From the NCBI GenBank assembly GCA_023053685.1, contig JALIGW010000005.1, positions 32,607,480 through 32,671,479 of the forward strand: a stretch of 64,000 bases of DNA. Direction: 5' to 3'. Of the stretch, positions 36,565 to 47,860 are shown one piece after another. The notes beneath the pieces were generated by a model. The model worked only from the letters and a program-made list of their open reading frames with translations, did not search any database and had not been told where the DNA came from. The stretch comes from Diadophis punctatus similis. Its lineage: Eukaryota; Chordata; Lepidosauria; Squamata; Dipsadidae. Position 1 is the stretch's first letter. Each line of letters begins with the position of its first letter. Both the position numbers and the translations under genes were made by a program.

Positions 36565-38884
36565 TCTTTTCTTTTTTTGGTAAGGATCAGGTGGGAGGAT
36601 TCAGTTTCTACTTTGATTTATAGGAATGTCATTTAAATTCATTTTGGAAACTTAAAGAAAGTCTAAACAGTTGGTGCAGTGCACACATTAAGCAACAGTA
36701 TCATCTTAAAAGAGTAAATCAGCCCTATTATGTCAAGCCATAGTCCATGCCCCACTTATCAAACTTATATAAAGATGACACCTGTCCAATGCACAATGCA
36801 GCATCGTATTCAGCAGATATGTCTTTAGGGAGAACAAAAATAGGACGCTAACAATGAATGTAGCTTGTAGACCAAATATAAACCGGTGTTAGGAAAAACT
36901 GGTTTTTCTTTGCTAAATGTATTCATGAGGATATAATAAATTAACCAGCTGAAAATAACTTGCACATTTGATGAGAGTGTTAGCTAATATTTTCTAAAAA
37001 AGTAAAAAGAATAATGGATACTGCCATAGGTTGCAGTTAAGCAGTATTCTGAGAAAAAAACCTGAATAGAAGACAGGTCCCTGTTACCAGAAAGTTATTA
37101 GTATAAAATCCAATAAAGGAATATGCAGTTTATTGTTGCTGCTTTTCATTTCATTTCCTTTCATTGCAGTGATGTCTGTTTGGGTGCAGCCCTTTGCAGC
37201 TTTGATCACAAATTATATGTGATTTAGAGGTTTGTTTTCGTTCTAAGACCCAGATTCATTCCTTTACACTCTCTCTCATCTAAAACCACAACCATTGGTG
37301 TATAGACAATGCTGAAGAAGATGGACCAATCATTTGATATAAAGAAGCTAACAGGCCATGTTTAAAAAACATTAAATAAATAAATCTCGGCATCTCACAA
37401 CATTTGTTCCATAGAGTTTTCATATACATTTGGAAAGTAGAAAACTAAACATTTTTTCCCTCAATAGTTAAGATTTTCTGCCCAAAGCACATTCAATTGT
37501 TATGGGAATGGAGAATTTTAATCACACTAATGTACTGATCCATGCTAGAAACTAAAGAGAGCCATGCATGTAAAATTTAAGAATGAAACCATTAAAAGTG
37601 AGTTGTAAAAAAGATCAGAAAATAACAGAAAAGGTCAAGATGGCAGGCAATAGCAAATCATGCTGTATTAAGGCAAGAAAAAGACAGACAGAGCAATTTG
37701 GTGGGCTCTAAACAGAACCTTACTAAACATCTCCTATATAATAATCACAACTATATTAGGCTTAAATTAATGTAGTTCAATGTTCTGATATCATGTTCTT
37801 TATGCTTTACTCTTTAATTAGTCCCTACGGGCAGAAAGGAGGCAATACTACTGAATAAGTGTTTAAAGCAGCGTTTTGGGGTTTTTTAACCGACCCAACC
37901 CAAGGGAAATGTGCAATATTATACTAACATAGTGCTATTCATATTTGAAGAATTCATTCTATGAAGACATTTATCATTTGGCATGCAAAGTCTTGCCTGA
38001 ACAAAGCAGTTTTCCAAGTAGTACAGAAGTCCCTACAAGTAAATGTAATAGGGACCATGTGGATAATTTCCCATGCTATTGGTAGAAAGTTCTGGCAGGC
38101 CATGCAGCACAAAGCATAGGTGTATAATTGTTTATGGGTAAATGGGTAGGGTTTCAAAATATAGCTCCCTTCCTTCCATCATCAATCATACACATGCCTC
38201 TCTTTGTAGTCTTGGTTGCCAAAGATATAACCTATAAGAATCAGCGAATAGAAAAAGTAACAAAAGTAGACATGTTCTTGTCCTGAGATGACAATGATAA
38301 TGACATATTCCTACATTGAACATTTCGTATATAGTAGAGCTGGGATCAGTGCTCAAAATTTAGTTTCCTTCACTCTCTACCACCCAATTTTCCCTTGTTC
38401 AATTTAAATGTATTGCAATACTTAACCAAGGAAATATAAAACATTAAGCCAAACTGTAGTGTAATCCAGAAACTTTATTACAGTATTCTTTGCTGATGTT
38501 ATGAGTTTGGTTGCTGCCAACTGTTTCTAAAAATCACTTCAAATTAAAATCAGTCTCTTATCCAGCATAATTAGAGCAAACTTATCTCTACATACTGAAA
38601 GACAGCAGGTATTAATGTGCCTTAGGACATGTGCAATTACTGTTGCACACCCAGATGAAATACATTAGCTATACATTTACAATTGGATTAATGAGCCTTG
38701 AATTCTGAGAGGATTCTAGAGGCTGCCGTGTCTTCAATGAAAGATGCTGTTTCTCTCTTTTTATTATTCTATTTCTCTAAAGCATATTTATACTTTCTCT
38801 ACCCATAAACATTTATAGAACAAATGGTAAGCTTAGATTGTATGCAGATTGTTCTTTAGAAAACCCTGAGCTATGATAAAATGT

Positions 38885-38945
38885 TGTACGCCGCCCTGAG
38901 TCCTGCGGGAGTAGGGCGGCATAGAAAAGCTACCAAATAAATAAA
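38885..38945 (+). mobile_element. L2-type LINE extreme 3' end
   Basis: cgccgccctgagtcctgcgg ... gtagggcggcatag followed by AAATAAAT, the same terminus as the element ending near 10450. Only the last ~60 bp is present. Confidence 0.7.
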
Positions 38946-41572
38946 TAAAATAATCCAAATTATAAAATAGGTATTTTCTCATTTTCTAGTTGATTCTATT
39001 TGAACCAATATTATGAGGGGGAAAAATAAGTTTGACCACTGGATATTCCAATCAGGCCACCTCAGTATTTAATTATTCAGAATGCATGTATTATCTTCCA
39101 AATTTTATTCATATATTCAAGTATTAGTAACTTGCTTCATTTAAAAACACACACAAAAATACTTAGAGTGTTTCACTGGATATATACTACCAGATAGATA
39201 ATGTAGCAATTGCTTTTTTATTTCTGAATTACCAGAGTGTGGACAAAATATTTAGCTTAAAATCATGTTGAATTAAGCAATCAATATATCTTTGGACAAA
39301 GTATTTAATGTTCAATAAATGGTATTTCACCCCACATAGAAAACCTAGCCCAAATGAAAACTGAGGATAGTTTGTTATTATTCTACAATTACTTGCTTAT
39401 CTACAGTAGAAGTGGTATTAAAAATAAAATTCAAACAAACCTTTAATTTCAATGTTGTAGCCAAATGGGACTATGAAGAATAGACCACTATTCCTTCTGA
39501 GTGCAAGAAATCAATAAAGAGGTGGACTACTAAGTTTTCTATAAATAGTGACATGAGAGTAGCTGCTTGGTCTTACTGATTATGAACCTGAACCTAATTT
39601 TTCAAAATTAACAATATTATTTGTCTGTTGAAATCTACTGCATTAATAAACTTGCAGTGTATTAATAAAGCCAGATGGTGTTTAAGGGCTATAATCTACC
39701 ATTATTTATTGCAATTTTTAAAAAATCTACAAGACTAAATTTACACACATTATAGCTTCCAAGTCCTAGTCTGAATGATGTTTTTTTCATCCAGATAAAA
39801 TTATGTTCTACTAAAAGAAACATGTCCTTTTTAATGTGCACAACTCAAGGATAGTATACTAAAAGCATTCCACATCAATAACAAAAAAAATTTAAAACTG
39901 GAAATTCCAGTTACAATACATGATTAATGAAAGATGCTACTGTAATTTAGAGTAATGACAGTAAACTGGAAATTACATCTGATAATCAATGCCATCCCTT
40001 TCTTCTCTTCTCTCAAGATATGGCCCACCCAAAGGGTTTTTTAAAGGCCTTGCACTGGATCAGAAATTATATTCTGTTATCTGTGCCCTTTTTGCAGGCT
40101 AGGATAGAGTAAATATGGCAATGCACAGATGTAATGTCTATTGGAAATGCCTATGCCAAAATCTTCTATTACTTAAATAAGTGGATCTTTTTCTTCCTTC
40201 TGCTTTTGGGGCTACAGCCAAATGGGTGGAATCAAGACTGTTGGTCTTTCCCAGCTCAAAACATGTGGTCTTACTGAGTACAGATTTGGAACACTACCTC
40301 AATATACAATGTCTGATTAATACAAGAATAGATGCCTTTGGTCACATAAGTTTTAGCTATAAAATTTAGGCATTTAATATATGACTTGACAACAGCATTT
40401 GCTATTATTATTGCTTCTCTCACACAAATCATAGTTCTCAAGCATGCATGGCAAATTACAGGGTATAGGTGGAATTCAAACCCCCTCCCGCAGGACTATG
40501 CATGAACTTTATTAATTAGATTATCATTTTCAATCCATGTGTATAGCTCAGCATCACAAAACTAATAGAACTGGCATGCATATAACATGAATAACTGCTC
40601 TACTTTCTAAAAAAAGGAATGAAGCATATGATAAGGGTGTGAATCAGAGGGAAAGGTGAAGAGGGAAGCACTACATACAGAAAAGAGTGTGGGTCAGATT
40701 GAAATACCTACCATCATAATAGTCCAAATTCAAAGACTGCTTGGATCAGAACAGAGAAATAACAAATTTAACCATATTAGGGGAAAAATGCAGAAAGAAA
40801 GATAGTTTGCTTCCCTTCACCACGTGCCTACAGAATTTACCAAGGGAGCTTAAACCTGCAGGAGGCTGTTTCAATTGTTGTCTTGCGTGCCTTTAATTCT
40901 CAACTTGAATTAACAAATGCACTAGTATAAATATTTCTTCTAGGTGACTTCTGTGTGTGCCAACTATACATTTTAGCAATAAGATGAACATCAGATCGAG
41001 TGATGAATTCCTTTGCCATAGTTGTGCCCCCTTTCTATTGCATAAATGACATGCCAAAAGGAGTGCAGAGCATTGGAGGAGAAGGCATAAAATTGTCCCA
41101 TTAGTAAAAAGCTATTCATCATTTGAATGATTCAACATTTGTGAGTTGTAAAATTCCAATTTGTATCTTCTTTGCTCAGATTGGAATATATCTTGTTGCA
41201 AATGATAAAGCCTTTTAATATCCTTTGGAGATTCTAGACATACACAGAGATCCTTAGGTAAATGCTTACTTAACAGAAGAAATACTGAAGTTTTTTGCTT
41301 GGATAAAAGAAATGTGAGTTACTTCTCCACAGATGAGCATGTGTGCATAACCAATCCAGTTCAGGAATCAAAAGAGATATCATTGCTCAAGGAAGAAAAT
41401 TCAATTTGTATTGAATCAGCAAAGAATGTCGAAGATCAAAATTTATTAGCAATTTGATCTCACAGAAGCAAGGAAGAGAGCAGGAAGTGGAAACGGTTAA
41501 AAATAAATCACACATGTAACACTAAGATGACAAACTTCATTTACTTCCCAAAAGGCCTAATGGGTTATATAC

Positions 41573-41645
41573 CTGCACGGTTTGCACCATAAAGTCTGTC
41601 GGTCAAGCCCGAACAATGCCCGACACTTCTTGGGAGTATTTGCAT
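41573..41645 (-). CDS. TCF7L2: TCF7L2 mutually exclusive exon with CRALF variant (73 nt)
   Basis: The acceptor is gctaacag and the donor is gtatat. With the upstream G it reads [17 protein letters not shown] then TLWCKPC plus AG. It is the paralogous partner of exon 42244-42316 and evidently an old tandem exon duplication, since both versions occur in mammalian TCF7L2. It keeps all three C-clamp cysteines but has Leu for Arg in CRARF (CRALF) and Lys for Gly in WCGPC, so the two isoforms should differ in helper-site DNA binding (inference). A (TTG)n tract lies about 20 nt upstream of its acceptor on the transcript strand. The next intron, to the last exon, is 5.7 kb. Confidence 0.95.
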
Positions 41646-41668
41646 CTGTTAGCACAAGGTAAACATAA

Positions 41669-41694
41669 AACAACAACAACAACAACAACAACAA
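41669..41694 (-). repeat. (TTG)n / (CAA)n tract upstream of the CRALF exon
   Basis: Eight CAA-type units on the plus strand, so TTG repeats on the transcript strand, ending about 24 nt before the acceptor of exon 41573-41645. UG/UGUU-rich tracts are typical sites for CELF-type splicing factors. The regulatory role is inference. Confidence 0.6.
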
Positions 41695-42243
41695 TGGTGG
41701 ATAGAGCTCAGTTGGATGCGAAATCTCAACTACAGCTAACATTTCACTCCATTCACTGCCAATCTCTCAGACCAAAGGGCATGAAAGAAAGAGAATCTCT
41801 GCAAGGTGACACACACCTACAATGCCTACACCTGCTGTGCATTCCTTGACTTAGCCCTGTGTCTTCTCTGCTGAACTGCTGCACTCTGATATCAAAGGAT
41901 GTTTGGCAATGTTTTCTAACAATGTATGCAACTTTCCAGAGAGGATGATGGAATTGTGTGTGTGTGCAAGTCTAGGCTGACACTGTCTTACAGTGGGAAT
42001 TTTTTTCAGCTAGCGGCAGTGACAAGGAGGGGGAAGAAAACAAAATGGGTGAAGGAGAGCAAAATCCTTTAAACAGAAAGAGAGGATCATTCACAGCAGC
42101 ATTCCACTCCCTTGTGTGTTCTAGATCACAACACAGAGCTACAAAGCAACGAAGCAGGAGAAAAGGGAAGGGCAGGGAAAGTACCAAATAAACCAGCTGC
42201 AAAACCAGCCATTGCAAGTTGGGGGGGGAGAGACTATACACAC

Positions 42244-42316
42244 CTGCAGGGACCGCACCAGTTATTCTGTTGATCAAGGCCAAAGCGCGCTCGGCATTTC
42301 TTAGGAGCGCTCAGGT
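42244..42316 (-). CDS. TCF7L2: TCF7L2 mutually exclusive exon with CRARF C-clamp motif (73 nt)
   Basis: The acceptor is cattcag and the donor is gtgtgt. With the upstream G it reads [17 protein letters not shown] then NNWCGPC, ending with AG that becomes Arg with the next exon. It carries the CRARF motif and three of the four cysteines of the C-clamp, the auxiliary DNA-binding element in E-tail isoforms of TCF. The fourth cysteine (KKKC) is in the last exon. It is homologous to the 73-nt exon 598 bp downstream: same length, same phases, shared PKKCRA.FGLD.Q and WC.PC. A pyrimidine-rich intron tract of about 120 nt lies just upstream. Use together with 41573-41645 gives a premature stop. Confidence 0.95.
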
Positions 42317-42455
42317 CTGAATGAGGTCAAGAAAGAAGCGAGCAGAAAGAGAGAGAAAGAGAGAAAAAGAAAGAAAGAGAGAGAGAGAACAGATAAGAAA
42401 AAAAACAAGAAAAAAAAACAAGAAATAAAAATAAAAATAAGAAAAAAATAAAATC
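42317..42455 (-). promoter_or_regulatory. Pyrimidine-rich tract upstream of the CRARF exon
   Basis: On the transcript strand the last roughly 120 nt of the intron before exon 42244-42316 are nearly all C and T, with repeated CTTTCT, TCTCTCTC and TTTTCTT blocks, ending with cattcag. This is far longer than an ordinary polypyrimidine tract. CU-repeat tracts of this type are the known binding pattern of PTB-family splicing repressors. A role in choosing between the two 73-nt exons is inference. It could also be a simple purine repeat that expanded by chance. Confidence 0.45.
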
Positions 42456-43463
42456 AATGACCTCATTATTAACTGTATAATATAAACGTTTGATTGTTCA
42501 TTTCTTTTCTTTTTTAAAAAATAAAATAGTGATTATTGCATTTATCAAACTGTTGAGATTAGCTGTTGCAATTAAAGCTGCAGTATCCCTGGAAAGGACT
42601 GTCTATAAAAAAAATAAACTTTAACCAGTTAAGAGGCACTGAAAAGGCAGCCATCAACTGTTCCTTCATTAGTTCCAGATGCAAAAGGAGCTATATGAGA
42701 ACAAGGCTTGATGGACTGCACAGTTGGGGTAGGTATTAAACACCCCCTCCCCCCAAAAAAGCATAGGGAGGAGCATTTCAATATGAAGATGTACAACATG
42801 CTTTCTTCTTTAAACTGAAACAAAATGGAATAAAAGAAAAGTTTATTTTGGAGGAGGCGGGGGTGGGGGGGATAATGCAGCTTTGAAGTAAACATTCCAT
42901 TTATTGTTCTTTTATTCTTTTTAAAAATGGTTCAGAATAAGCAGATAGCAAAATGGATATGTTAGTTTCAGCCAGAAATAAATGATCAGAAGCATGGAAG
43001 CAAGCAGTATGCAAGCAAAGCAGAGAATAGCCATGAATATGTTGGAGTAGAAATGGAAAATAAAATAATTTTTTTTAAAAATATTGTGGTTGCATGCTGG
43101 CATGAGAAGACTTAGTGGGTGCCGCGTAAAATGCCATTAGATTAAGGAGGTTCGTTATTAAGGGTTTTCCCGTTTAGATCAGTCTCTTTAAAGAAATACT
43201 GCATATTCAATTTGCACAGTTAGTACAACTGAGTTACTTTTACTGCATTACTGTTTAATTGCCATTGTAATGAATAACAAATCAGAAACAAAACAGAACT
43301 ATCAATCATAGCACATTATAAATATACATATATGCTGCAGATGTGTGAATGATTATTGTTATGTCAGTGTTTAAATGTTAATAAAATCTAAAATGGCAAG
43401 AGGAAAAAAAATGTAAAGCAATTTACGCAACTACTTGTAAATGGCTGAAAATGACATTAGCAC
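42456..43463 (-). other. TCF7L2 intron between the 51-nt cassette and the CRARF exon (upstream part)
   Basis: AT-rich intron sequence with A-runs and no exon or clear transposon. The splice donor gtgcta is at its transcript-strand start. Confidence 0.8.
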
Positions 43464-43514
43464 CTGTAATCGGAGGAAGTGAAAGGCAAGGATTTAGGAA
43501 ACATTCGCTGTGTT
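43464..43514 (-). CDS. TCF7L2: TCF7L2 alternative cassette exon, 51 nt
   Basis: The acceptor is tttttttcag and the donor is gtgcta. Read after the G of the preceding exon it gives EHSECFLNPCLSLPPIT and ends with G. The 51-nt length is a multiple of three, so skipping or using it does not change the frame. It matches the optional EHSECFLNPC exon of mammalian TCF7L2 residue for residue as far as I recall it. No function is assigned to this peptide with confidence. Its donor gtgcta is weaker than the gtaagt donors around it, consistent with optional use, although actual usage cannot be seen from genomic DNA. Confidence 0.93.
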
Positions 43515-44072
43515 CTGAAAAAAAAGAACAAATTATACAAAGGCTTCAAAGCAAAAAATTAATCAGGGTTTTTCCAAAATTAACTATGAGATTGCCTATG
43601 CAGTATTTTTAATTTTCTAGAAAGAATGGCAAACCTCCTTAATTTTTTAAAAAAACAATGGCTGTAATTTACCACTGTAAAGGCATGCATCAGACCACAC
43701 AGGTATAGCTGAAATTAATGTCAAACTCACAGATGCAGGCATACACACACAGAGAGATACACGCAGACACAGCAAATATCTTAGATAAAAATGCCATATG
43801 CATTAACAAACTATGGAGCTATGGTGAATGGCTTTGTAGTTATTAAAGAAAAATGTGACTACTATTGTAGGAGTATCCATGCACTTATTTGGCTACATGT
43901 TTTAAAAGGCAAGCAGTATGAAACCAATTTTAGTGGTATTTAAAACCCAGCAGGAAAAAGCTGGATGGACTAATGGACTTCTAAGAAATAAGGCTACAAA
44001 CTTTCTAACTTTCTAATTAGGAAATTATGGCCTTCCTTGTTTCTATAAGGAAGAAATACTAGTTTTACTTAC

Positions 44073-44121
44073 CATTGGTTTCTCCTGGCTGCTTGTCCCT
44101 TTTCCTCTTCTTCTTCTTTCC
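44073..44121 (-). CDS. TCF7L2: TCF7L2 exon: basic tail / nuclear localisation signal (49 nt)
   Basis: A short exon with acceptor attcag and donor gtaagt, reading GKKKKRKRDKQPGETN plus a trailing G. The KKKKRKR cluster directly follows the HMG box. In TCF/LEF proteins this basic tail contacts the DNA backbone and serves as the nuclear localisation signal. The trailing G is the pivot of the downstream splice switch: it takes AA from the 51-nt cassette (Glu), AC or AT from either 73-nt exon (Asp), or GA from the last exon (Gly). It is separated from the HMG exon by a 7.6-kb intron. Too short for ORF finding, it was identified from the residue pattern and the splice sites. Confidence 0.95.
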
Positions 44122-44629
44122 CTGAATGAAACATAAATACACGAAGATTGTTACAAAAGCATCTTACAAAAGGAGACGAGGGAAAAGGACTATTTTGCAA
44201 TTCTTACAACAATGCTGTAAACCACTAAAAAAACACACACAGTTAAATGGTATAATAATAATTTAAATTATACTCCTTCTTTTGAACATTTCATTCCATT
44301 AATAAGGATAATGCAACCATAGCTTAACACAATGACTGATACAGTCTAAGAAAAAAAAAGTATGGATAAGGATTGATGAAACAGTTGTGACACACAAATG
44401 CACAATCTAAATCATGTTCAAGCTGGTCTTGCAAAAAGCTGGTCTTGCAAAAAGAATTAAAAAGCAAAACAGTGAAGCATATTAAACATACAGTAGACCA
44501 TTTCTCACTATAACTGTTTAGAAAACAGTTTCTAAAATGTGTAAGCAAGTAGTAGTGTAATTGATGATAGTAAATAATAGGGAAATGATGTACACTCAAG
44601 AGTACAGATGGATGAATTAGGCAGGATAT

Positions 44630-44701
44630 AAAGAACTTGAAAATTTAAGGATCAAACTAAATGTTAGCATTTAGTTTGATCCTTAAAATTTCAAGCTCTT
44701 T
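44630..44701. repeat. Long hairpin (34-bp arms, 4-nt loop) in a TCF7L2 intron
   Basis: The left arm 44630-44663 and right arm 44668-44701 are reverse complements at 32 of 34 positions, separated by ttag. The innermost 17 bp (AAGGATCAAACTAAATG) pair perfectly. Weaker complementarity extends about 15 bp further out on each side (gaatta...taatta). The size resembles a palindromic MITE of the mariner MADE1 type, or a pre-miRNA-like stem since it lies in a transcribed intron. I cannot decide between these. Confidence 0.75.
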
Positions 44702-45154
44702 CCATCTTGCATAATTATACTCTAAATCAGCATCTTAGCATGGTTAAATAAACTGGGGTTTCATTGACAACTTTAAGAATTAAACATACATAAGGATTAT
44801 CATGTTTTTTCACATTCAACTCTTCTTTCCAACCTCATTTGCAGAGAATTTAGGATTTTGGAAAGTTCACATAAATAATATGAACCAAGAATAAGAATAA
44901 ATTTCAAAACGGTGCCAAGTATGGGCCATTTTCCAAAATGTTATAAATTAGATACAAAAGGATGGAAATGCTCTGTATAGTAAATTATATTTTGCTGTAG
45001 AACTTCAGGAAATTGTATTGGTATTCATGTAACTTTATAAAATGACCTCAAAAACTTTCATTGCATATGAAAAGGAATGTTTTGTAGCTTTGGTAATAAA
45101 CTTTTTTTTCTCTAACAGTAAATAAATAAGATCTATTAAGCTTAATAGATTAAT

Positions 45155-45388
45155 AGAGCTGAAGTGGTGCAGTGGTTAAATGCTGCAACTGCAGGCTGAC
45201 TGCTAGTTCAGCAGTTCAGCTGTTCAAATCTCACTAGGCTCAAGGTTGACTCAGCCTTCCATCCTTCCGAGGTCGGTAAAATGAGGACCCAGATTGTTGG
45301 GGGCAATATGCTGAACTCTGTAAACCGCTTAGAGAGGGCTGTAAAGCCCTCTTATATAAGTAAAGTGCTATAGTGCTATTGCTATTAA
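45155..45388 (+). mobile_element. Sauria-type SINE
   Basis: Nearly full length: agctgaagtggtgcagtggt head, gttcaaatctcac B box, the conserved body and a tgctatagtgctattgctat end. It lies antisense to TCF7L2 in an intron. Confidence 0.88.
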
Positions 45389-47472
45389 TCTTTTATTGGC
45401 CTAAGCTAGACACAACATGGCCCATTAAACCTTTGCTTCAAAAACAAAATAATAATGGAAATTTACAAGGATGTGACACAGCTCAAATATTCCGCTGATT
45501 ATGAATGGGCATCATACTGTCAGAGTGTGAGTTTGTCCTTAATGAAAATATGGCTATAAACATAAGGAAGTATGATAATGGTTGGCAGGGTTTTTTCCTA
45601 TCTGTAACGACTTCTTTTCAATAGCTCTGGTGTAGTTTCCACTTCAACAATTCATTTTGGGTTTCTACTCGGCATATCCACTATGATGTTTATGCTACCT
45701 GGAATGTACCAGCAAGAGCAGGAGATGTGAATGTTCCTTTTGAAGATACAGCTCCTACAGGTAGCCAGGCACAAGGCCTTTGAACTTGCTTCTCTTTCCT
45801 CATTCAGGTAGTAAACTGCAACCCTGCTGTTTTGGATGTAACAGACAAAGTCTTGTTCAGGAGAATTTTTGGTGACAGAGGGAAGGCTGTGTATTTGGCT
45901 CCTTGTTTTGTTAAAATCTAATGCACTACTGGGAATACACTAACAATTGAATAAGGACTGACTGTAGCAAAGGCCCAGTTTCACTTATACCTTTCATGGG
46001 GTGATTTGTGGGGTGGAACTGGGATATATTTTCATCCCTGGAGTCTAATATCTTAGAGGTCCCTGTGCTAAAAATTCAGTTGTATTGGTAGCAAGCTAAA
46101 TTTTACATCAATTACTAGGGAAATAGTTAAATGCTTTAGAATATAAAATACAAAAACAGGATACTGTCTCTAAAACAAGACTAGATGTCATAACAAATTT
46201 TATTGATGCATAATATATCATTTACTAGTTTGGAAAAATAGGATACCAGTGAAATATAACAAAATAAATCCCTCTAGAGGAGAAATAATGGAAATATATT
46301 TCTTACTGAAATGACTTCCTTCATTATCATCATATAATAAAAGACCCTATTGAAAAGAACATTTAGAGCTGCTAATAAGCCACTGTAAGTAAGTAATGAA
46401 CAATTTTCTCGACATACAGTATTAGGGAGGAAAATACTAGATAAAGGAGGGTCAGAAATAGAAGTCAGGACCCATATGAGTTGGTATGAAAGAGGGACAA
46501 ATAACAAATCAAGTAAATAGAATAACAAAAGCAGACAGGACTATGAACAGCATACTTGCAGTTTGCCACATTTTGTTGCAATTCCTAATCTGCAACATCT
46601 AATGAATAAAATTGGACCAACTGGCGGTTTTGACTGACAACTATAAAATACACTAAATGCTAAAATAGTCTCATTTACATCCATTTTAAATAAAAATAGC
46701 AAAGTAACAGCAATTAAACTCAATTTGGCCAAATGCTGACACTCTATAATAGCAGTTGCACAAGATTTGGTCATGATATCAAAAACAGCTACATTCTAAT
46801 CTGAGAGGATTCTGAAATGATCATCCAACTTTGATATTTTTATTAAAATAGGCACAGCATATAGTATATGAGATGGCAGTCTCCATAATGAGGAGAGTAT
46901 TGATATAAATGTCCCACCATTTCAACTGCTCTCACGCCAATAGAAGGAGAAATGCTGTGGACATTTCCCTCCAAAGGTAGGAAAACATGGTAGGAGTGTG
47001 AAAATGTATCTTATGAACAATTTTTTAATTTGCAGCTGTAAATTCATCAAAAATTATATAAGCTATCTTTTTCTTACTTAGTATTTAGACATATCTAAGT
47101 TTATTATAGTATGTAGTGTAATATACTTTAATTACACTATATTAAATTAATATGCTATGGTATTAAATATACCATAGTAAATTAATTGGTATTGGATATA
47201 TTACATCGAGAGCTCATGGAACATTGAAAATAAAGATATATTTCTACACTATATACTGGAGACTTATAAGAAATATGTAATTTAAAATAACTGTTTTACA
47301 TGATTAGATAAATCTCTATTTTCTACTTTTTCTGTTCAATAATAGAATTATGTAATTCATAATTACAAGGGATGGATTTTCAATTTCTGCACTCTTGCTT
47401 TCCAGTGTTCAGAGGTTTATGGCAGTCATTAATGTGTTATCCAAAATACTGGTCAACTTTAAAAAACAATAT

Positions 47473-47860
47473 AGGTAGTCCACAACTTGCAACAGTTTGT
47501 TTAGTGACCATTCAAAGTTACGTCATTGAAATAAGTGACATATCACCATTTTTCACACTTACATCCAATGCAGCATCCCTTTGGTCACATGAACAAAATT
47601 CAGATGCTTGACAACTGACTCATATATATGACGGTTGCAGTATCCTGGGTCATGAGGTTACCTTTTGTGACCTTTTGACAAGCAAAGTCATTTGGGAAGC
47701 CAAATTCACTTAACCATGTTACTAATTTAATAATTTCAGTGATTCACTTAACAATTGGGGCAAGAGAGGTTGTAAAATGGGACAAAGCTCACTGAAAAAC
47801 TGTCTCATTTAGCAAGAAAAGTTTTAAGTTCAAGTATGGTTGTAAGTTAAGGACTACCTG
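47473..47860 (-). mobile_element. Mariner-like MITE (TACAGGTAGTCC family), copy 3
   Basis: Between ta dinucleotides. The left end aggtagtccacaacttgc and right end taaggactacctgta are inverted repeats. The body matches the copy at 19317. Confidence 0.82.

Larger units (their letters stand above)
35880..41572 (-). other. TCF7L2 intron before the last exon (5.7 kb)
   Basis: Bounded by gtatat and tttctag. It contains a (TA)n tract at 36526-36564, an L2-type 3' end at 38885-38945 and otherwise AT-rich unique-looking sequence. I see no exon in it. Confidence 0.85.
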
